Below the pieces are notes generated by a model that searched no databases, had not been told where the DNA came from, and worked only from the letters and a program-made list of their open reading frames with translations. Below, piece by piece: positions 7,586 to 10,067 of a DNA stretch of 10,067 bases. The stretch is from assembly GCA_019115425.1 (NCBI GenBank), contig DXDO01000178.1, forward strand, positions 1 to 10,067. Direction: 5' to 3'. How positions within the stretch are numbered: the first letter of the stretch is position 1; every line of letters starts with the position of its first letter. This DNA is from Candidatus Agathobaculum merdigallinarum. Lineage in GTDB: Bacteria > Bacillota > Clostridia > Oscillospirales > Butyricicoccaceae. Both the position numbers and the translations under genes were made by a program.

Positions 7586-7596
7586 TTTCGACAAGA
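7586..7596. promoter_or_regulatory. Shared promoter box, operon copy
   Basis: TTTCGACAAGA (plus strand) lies just upstream of the operon's -10. It differs by one base from TTTTGACAAGA at 9037-9047, next to the kinase promoter. This is a candidate regulator-binding site, seen by eye only. Confidence 0.4.
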
Positions 7597-7634
7597 AAAA
7601 TTAAAGATTATCTAAAAGCAGCGCACGCACCGAC

Positions 7635-7668
7635 AAAAAATACACAGCCCGGTTTTCCGAGCTGTGTA
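7635..7668 (-). terminator. Intrinsic terminator of the histidine kinase unit
   Basis: TACACAGC (7641-7648) pairs with GCTGTGTA (7661-7668). Inside, after one C/A mismatch, CGG pairs with CCG around a TTTT loop. Reading leftward, the stem is followed by a run of T (the complement of AAAAAA at 7635-7640). It lies about 155 nt past the kinase stop and separates the kinase from the operon. In the other direction a T-run comes only after about 10 bases, so rightward use is doubtful. Confidence 0.85.
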
Positions 7669-7822
7669 CACCGCTTCGTTTTTTATGTAAGGGCAACGCC
7701 GCTTTGCTGTTGTTAAAAAGCAGCTCCGATACCAGAAAACACGATACCGAGGCCTGCGAAAACAGATCGCAAAATTGAATAAGCCTCTCTTTTTGCACTG
7801 TTGTGCGGTGTTGCCTAAGGAA
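7669..7822. other. Kinase 3' untranslated region, no gene seen
   Basis: About 150 bases between the kinase stop and the terminator. The minus-strand frame here (7601-7798) runs through the terminator, has no convincing ribosome site and shows no family motif. Only weak hairpins around GCTG/CAGC (near 7706-7724) are visible. A short RNA released from the 3' end cannot be excluded. Confidence 0.45.
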
Positions 7823-8971
7823 TCATCCTGTCTTTTTCATCTCATCCATCGCAACGGATGCCTGATAGGACTCTGTCGGCTCCGCTATTTCCAGCGTATC
7901 AGGTGTTTCCGCCGGCTGCATTGCCGCTATTTCCGCTGTCTCTGTCCCGCACTGCCCAATTGGCAGGCACAACTCAATGCGCATACCACCGCCTAGGCTG
8001 CTTTCCGCCGTGCATCTGCCTCCATGCGCCTGCGCGACGATCCCTACCAGATGCAGGCCATGCCCGCTGCCGCTCATTCCATGGGTATTCGAACCGCGGA
8101 AGCCGTTTTCAAAAATATGCGATGCCTGCAGGCTTTCCATGCCAAGACCATCGTCCCGGCAGACCAACCGGACATCCGTTCCGTCCCGCGTGAGGACAAA
8201 CGTCACCGTTCCCGAGCGCCCCATATACTTCATCGCATTTTCCAACAGGTTGTCGATCACATGCTGCAACAGCACAGGATCTGCACTAACCGATATGGTA
8301 GGTTCCGGCGAGATAAACTGAATCTCTATCCCCTTCTCCCGTGCCAACGACCGGCAGTCCTCCAAATCCCGGTTGATGAAATCGACCAAGTCAAACGACA
8401 TCCGCTGCAAGCTGGCGGTCAGATCCGCTTCCCCGTCCTGCACAGCCGCCAGATTACGCGAAATGATTTCATTGATGTAACGCAGTCTGTCAGATATCTT
8501 GGTCAGGTATTCTTTTGCTTCATCCGCATCGTCAATGGCATTGTCGCGCAGCAAATCGGCATAACCAGCCGCCACCGAAACCGGCAGCCGCAATTCATGA
8601 GAAAGACGGCTAAGCAGATTAGCATTGCGCTCTTCGTTCGCTTTCTTCTGCTCCACCAGCATACGATGGGCTGCCGCGCGCTCCGCTTCTACCTGCCGCG
8701 CCGCAGTTTCCCGCTCCTGTTCTATCTGCCCGCCAAGCTGCCGGCTTCTTTCTTTCTCACAATCCAACTCTCTGGCAAGCGCCTCGCGCACGCGCTCGCT
8801 CTCACGCAAGCGAATCGAATACGCGATGATGATCGCACCCGCCGCCGCACCGCCAAACACACCCCATCCGCTTATCAGGCGCATACTACCCAAAGCACAC
8901 AGCAGCACCACAGCAGCGATAACGGCCGCCCATGTGATATACAGCCGCCGCTTACTCTGTCTTTCTGCCAT
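7823..8971 (-). CDS. Sensor histidine kinase without an extracytoplasmic sensor domain
   Basis: A 382-residue protein. The ATG at 8971 was chosen because AGGGGTGA precedes it at about 8 bases and a predicted promoter lies just upstream; the frame stays open to 9232, but that would cross the promoter. Two membrane helices (about 11-33 and 37-54) are joined by only a few residues, so there is no external ligand domain. A charged coiled coil at 55-115 leads to the HisKA domain with H125 in SHELRLP. The catalytic domain shows the N box NLLENAMKY (241-249), DDGLGM (273-278) and GSGHGLHLV (301-309), all intact. The Thr or Asn normally three residues after the Glu (HExxT) is Leu, which in HisKA kinases is expected to weaken phosphatase activity. 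The C-terminal 45 residues are acidic, rich in Ala, Glu, Pro and Thr, and unlike the family core. It likely signals to the divergent regulator. Confidence 0.93.
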   Translation of the reverse strand: MAERQSKRRLYITWAAVIAAVVLLCALGSMRLISGWGVFGGAAAGAIIIAYSIRLRESERVREALARELDCEKERSRQLGGQIEQERETAARQVEAERAAAHRMLVEQKKANEERNANLLSRLSHELRLPVSVAAGYADLLRDNAIDDADEAKEYLTKISDRLRYINEIISRNLAAVQDGEADLTASLQRMSFDLVDFINRDLEDCRSLAREKGIEIQFISPEPTISVSADPVLLQHVIDNLLENAMKYMGRSGTVTFVLTRDGTDVRLVCRDDGLGMESLQASHIFENGFRGSNTHGMSGSGHGLHLVGIVAQAHGGRCTAESSLGGGMRIELCLPIGQCGTETAEIAAMQPAETPDTLEIAEPTESYQASVAMDEMKKTG

Positions 8972-9025
8972 CCCTGCTTCACCCCTTTTACTCAATAGCA
9001 TCTTTTCCGTTAACTTTGCTATTAT

Positions 9026-9054
9026 AGTATACTGCTTTTTGACAAGATGCGCAA
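9026..9054 (-). promoter_or_regulatory. Kinase promoter
   Basis: On the minus strand TTGCGC (9054-9049), 17 bases, then TATACT (9031-9026), with an overlapping TATAAT at 9026-9021. The -35 is poor (3 of 6). A better TTGTCA (9045-9040) stands only 13 bases from the TATAAT. A start near 9016 gives a leader of about 45 nt. Confidence 0.5.
9037..9047. promoter_or_regulatory. Shared promoter box, kinase copy
   Basis: TTTTGACAAGA, within the spacer of the kinase promoter, matches the operon copy at 7586-7596 in 10 of 11 bases and in the same orientation relative to its promoter. A looser relative, TTGACACAAGA, covers the regulator -35 at 9138-9148. Confidence 0.4.
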
Positions 9055-9098
9055 TCCTTCTCCCGTTTTTATTCCTCTTCATCCCATCCAATTCCTCA

Positions 9099-9129
9099 TT
9101 TGTGCAAAATTGATGCTCGTTTGCGCGAA
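9099..9129. repeat. Tandem TTTGYGCRAA elements upstream of the regulator promoter
   Basis: TTTGTGCAAA (9099-9108) and TTTGCGCGAA (9120-9129) agree in 8 of 10 bases and start 21 bases apart, two helical turns. They end 8 bases before the -35 at 9138. OmpR-family regulators bind direct repeats at this kind of position, so autoregulation is possible; chance cannot be excluded. Confidence 0.35.
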
Positions 9130-9137
9130 ATAATAGA

Positions 9138-9166
9138 TTGACACAAGAAATGCGACATGATATTCT
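9138..9166 (+). promoter_or_regulatory. Response regulator promoter
   Basis: A perfect -35 TTGACA (9138-9143), a 17-base spacer, and TATTCT (9161-9166) preceded by TG at 9158-9159, an extended -10. Transcription would start near 9173, giving a leader of about 120 nt. A second TATAAT at 9182-9187 has no matching -35. Confidence 0.7.
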
Positions 9167-9216
9167 GAAACAAAATACATATATAATATATGATGGTATT
9201 AAAGATACTTTATTTG

Positions 9217-9258
9217 TGGCGGATCGCTGCACCGCCCGCTGTGGTCAACGATCCGCCA
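9217..9258 (+). repeat. Perfect 10-base inverted repeat in the regulator leader
   Basis: TGGCGGATCG (9217-9226) and CGATCCGCCA (9249-9258) with 22 bases between. Inside the loop ACCGC (9231-9235) can pair with GTGGT (9240-9244) through one G-U pair, so the RNA could fold into a long hairpin. No T-run follows. The arm and spacer lengths equal those of the repeat at 7514-7555. Confidence 0.6.
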
Positions 9259-9291
9259 TCTGCGCGCTAACAGTCCGGAGGGATAACTGGT

Positions 9292-10008
9292 ATGATTAAA
9301 ATTCTTGTCGTTGAGGACGACCCTGACCTTTCCAATATTATTCGTGTGCATCTGCGCCGCGCAGGCTATGTTCCCACCGCCGCCTATTCCAGCGCAGAGG
9401 CCGCGCAACTGCTGGACCACGAATCCTTTGATCTGGTCATTCTGGATGTTGTCCTTCCCGACAAACGCGGTGTGGAGCTATGCGCACAGGTGCGCAAAAA
9501 ATCGCAATGCCCCATTATCTTCACCAGTTGCCTGGACGACAGCCAGACCATCATCCAAGCGCTGCAGTGCGGTGGAGATGATTATATGGTCAAACCGCTC
9601 AATTACGACGAAATGCTGGCGCGAATCGAGGCAAATCTGCGCCGCCAGCATACGGTCACACAGCCCCTGCCGCCCAACATCCGACAGTATTCCCATTTCG
9701 TCATTGATACAGCGCGTCACTGTGTGCTGCTTGGCGGCCCTGATGGTCAGGAGGTAGCGCTTTCCTCCATTGAATATGAACTGCTGCTGTATTTCTCTGA
9801 CCATCCCAATACGCTGCTGCTGTACAACGAGCTGTACCGCCATATCTGGAAAGCGGACAGCATCGGTGATACACGCACCGTTATGGTACATATTTCAAAC
9901 CTACGTAAGAAGATCGATCCCAACCACACCGGCATAATCCAGACTGTCCGCGGGGCCGGATACATCTTCAACGCCGTGCCGTCCACCAATGGAGGTAGCC
10001 TGTTATGA
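9292..10008 (+). CDS. OmpR/PhoB-family response regulator
   Basis: A 238-residue protein with an ATG at 9292 and GGAGG ten bases upstream. The receiver domain (1-118) keeps its active site: acidic pair D9-D10, phospho-acceptor D52 in LVILDVVLP, S79 at the switch Thr/Ser position and K101 in MVKP. The C-terminal winged helix (about 133-228) shows the recognition helix RTVMVHISNLRKKI and the wing hairpin VRGAGYIF typical of this class. It is a DNA-binding transcription factor activated by phosphorylation, most likely by the divergent kinase whose promoter shares its upstream region. Its stop overlaps the start of the next gene (ATGA), so that gene is translated from the same message. Candidate targets, by shared promoter elements, are the kinase gene and the leftward operon; this is inference. 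Confidence 0.96.
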   Translation: MIKILVVEDDPDLSNIIRVHLRRAGYVPTAAYSSAEAAQLLDHESFDLVILDVVLPDKRGVELCAQVRKKSQCPIIFTSCLDDSQTIIQALQCGGDDYMVKPLNYDEMLARIEANLRRQHTVTQPLPPNIRQYSHFVIDTARHCVLLGGPDGQEVALSSIEYELLLYFSDHPNTLLLYNELYRHIWKADSIGDTRTVMVHISNLRKKIDPNHTGIIQTVRGAGYIFNAVPSTNGGSLL

Positions 10009-10067
10009 AATTCAGCCAGATGTTCTCCCCCGCCTCCGCTCAGCTCCCTTTTGACAGCTACGCACAA
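10005..10067 (+). CDS. Start of an unidentified gene coupled to the response regulator (cut by window)
   Basis: The ATG at 10005 overlaps the regulator stop codon as ATGA, and GGAGG at 9991-9995 lies nine bases before it. Twenty-one codons are visible, beginning MKFSQMFSPASAQLPFDSY. There is no signal peptide in the visible part. In many loci this slot holds the cognate kinase, but here the kinase is divergent, so this may be a third signalling component. Too little is visible to assign it. Confidence 0.7.
   Translation, partial: MKFSQMFSPASAQLPFDSYAQ

Larger units (their letters stand above)
8972..9291. other. Divergent regulatory region between kinase and regulator
   Basis: 320 bases without a gene. 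It holds the kinase promoter, two near-identical 10-base elements, the regulator promoter, a hairpin leader and the GGAGG ribosome site of the regulator (9277-9281). A long minus-strand frame crosses it but has unnatural composition and no ribosome site at its far end. Confidence 0.7.

Noticed and set aside
7601..7798. 65-residue minus-strand frame after the kinase
   Set aside because: It runs through the intrinsic terminator and has no convincing ribosome site.
8024..8998. 324-residue plus-strand frame
   Set aside because: It is the antisense shadow of the histidine kinase catalytic domain.
8972..9232. N-terminal extension of the kinase frame, about 87 residues
   Set aside because: It would cross the predicted kinase promoter, has odd composition, and the ATG at 8971 has a good ribosome site directly before the first membrane helix.

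Overview
The window looks like a piece of a moderately GC-rich (mid-50s %) bacterial chromosome. Strong AAGGAGG-type ribosome binding sites, an OmpR-class two-component system and sigma-A-like promoters suggest Bacillota, perhaps a gut Clostridium relative. A diderm Negativicute cannot be excluded, because a TolC-like exported protein is present. No RNA gene, insertion sequence, CRISPR array or phage integrase is visible.

Two transcription units dominate. (1) A leftward operon starts near 7566 and runs off the left edge. In order of transcription it encodes: a 603-residue protein with an N-terminal domain like that of proteins in contractile injection system (CIS)/phage-tail operons and a C-terminal Ig-like domain (5636-7447); a 287-residue single-pass membrane protein with a possible pseudokinase-like region (4747-5610); an 873-residue four-pass receptor with an external beta-propeller-like domain, an external sensor-like domain, HAMP and a degenerate class III cyclase domain (2086-4707); a 406-residue membrane protein with external MORN repeats (828-2048); and a TolC/outer-membrane-efflux-like exported coiled-coil protein, cut by the window edge (1-796). 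Gaps between genes are only 25-39 nt, so they are probably co-transcribed. (2) To the right lie a leftward histidine kinase without a ligand-binding domain (7823-8971) and a divergent OmpR-type response regulator (9292-10008). The regulator is translationally coupled through an ATGA overlap to an unidentified gene that leaves the right edge.

The two larger intergenic stretches hold the regulation. Between the kinase and the operon (7448-7822) are a strong leftward intrinsic terminator, an extended -10 promoter and a structured operon leader. Between kinase and regulator (8972-9291) are divergent promoters and a hairpin leader. The kinase and operon promoters share a 10-of-11-base box, TTTYGACAAGA, and the leaders of the regulator and the operon each carry a perfect inverted repeat with 10-base arms and a 22-base spacer. 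This suggests, but does not prove, that the two-component system controls the operon.

Working hypothesis: the leftward operon is the envelope/sensory part of an undescribed machine, possibly CIS-related. It combines a secreted or baseplate-like Ig protein, two membrane proteins with degenerate signalling folds (pseudokinase-like, pseudocyclase), a MORN protein facing outward and a TolC-like periplasmic or wall-spanning protein. No sheath, tube or ATPase gene lies inside the window, so the link to contractile systems rests on family resemblance only.
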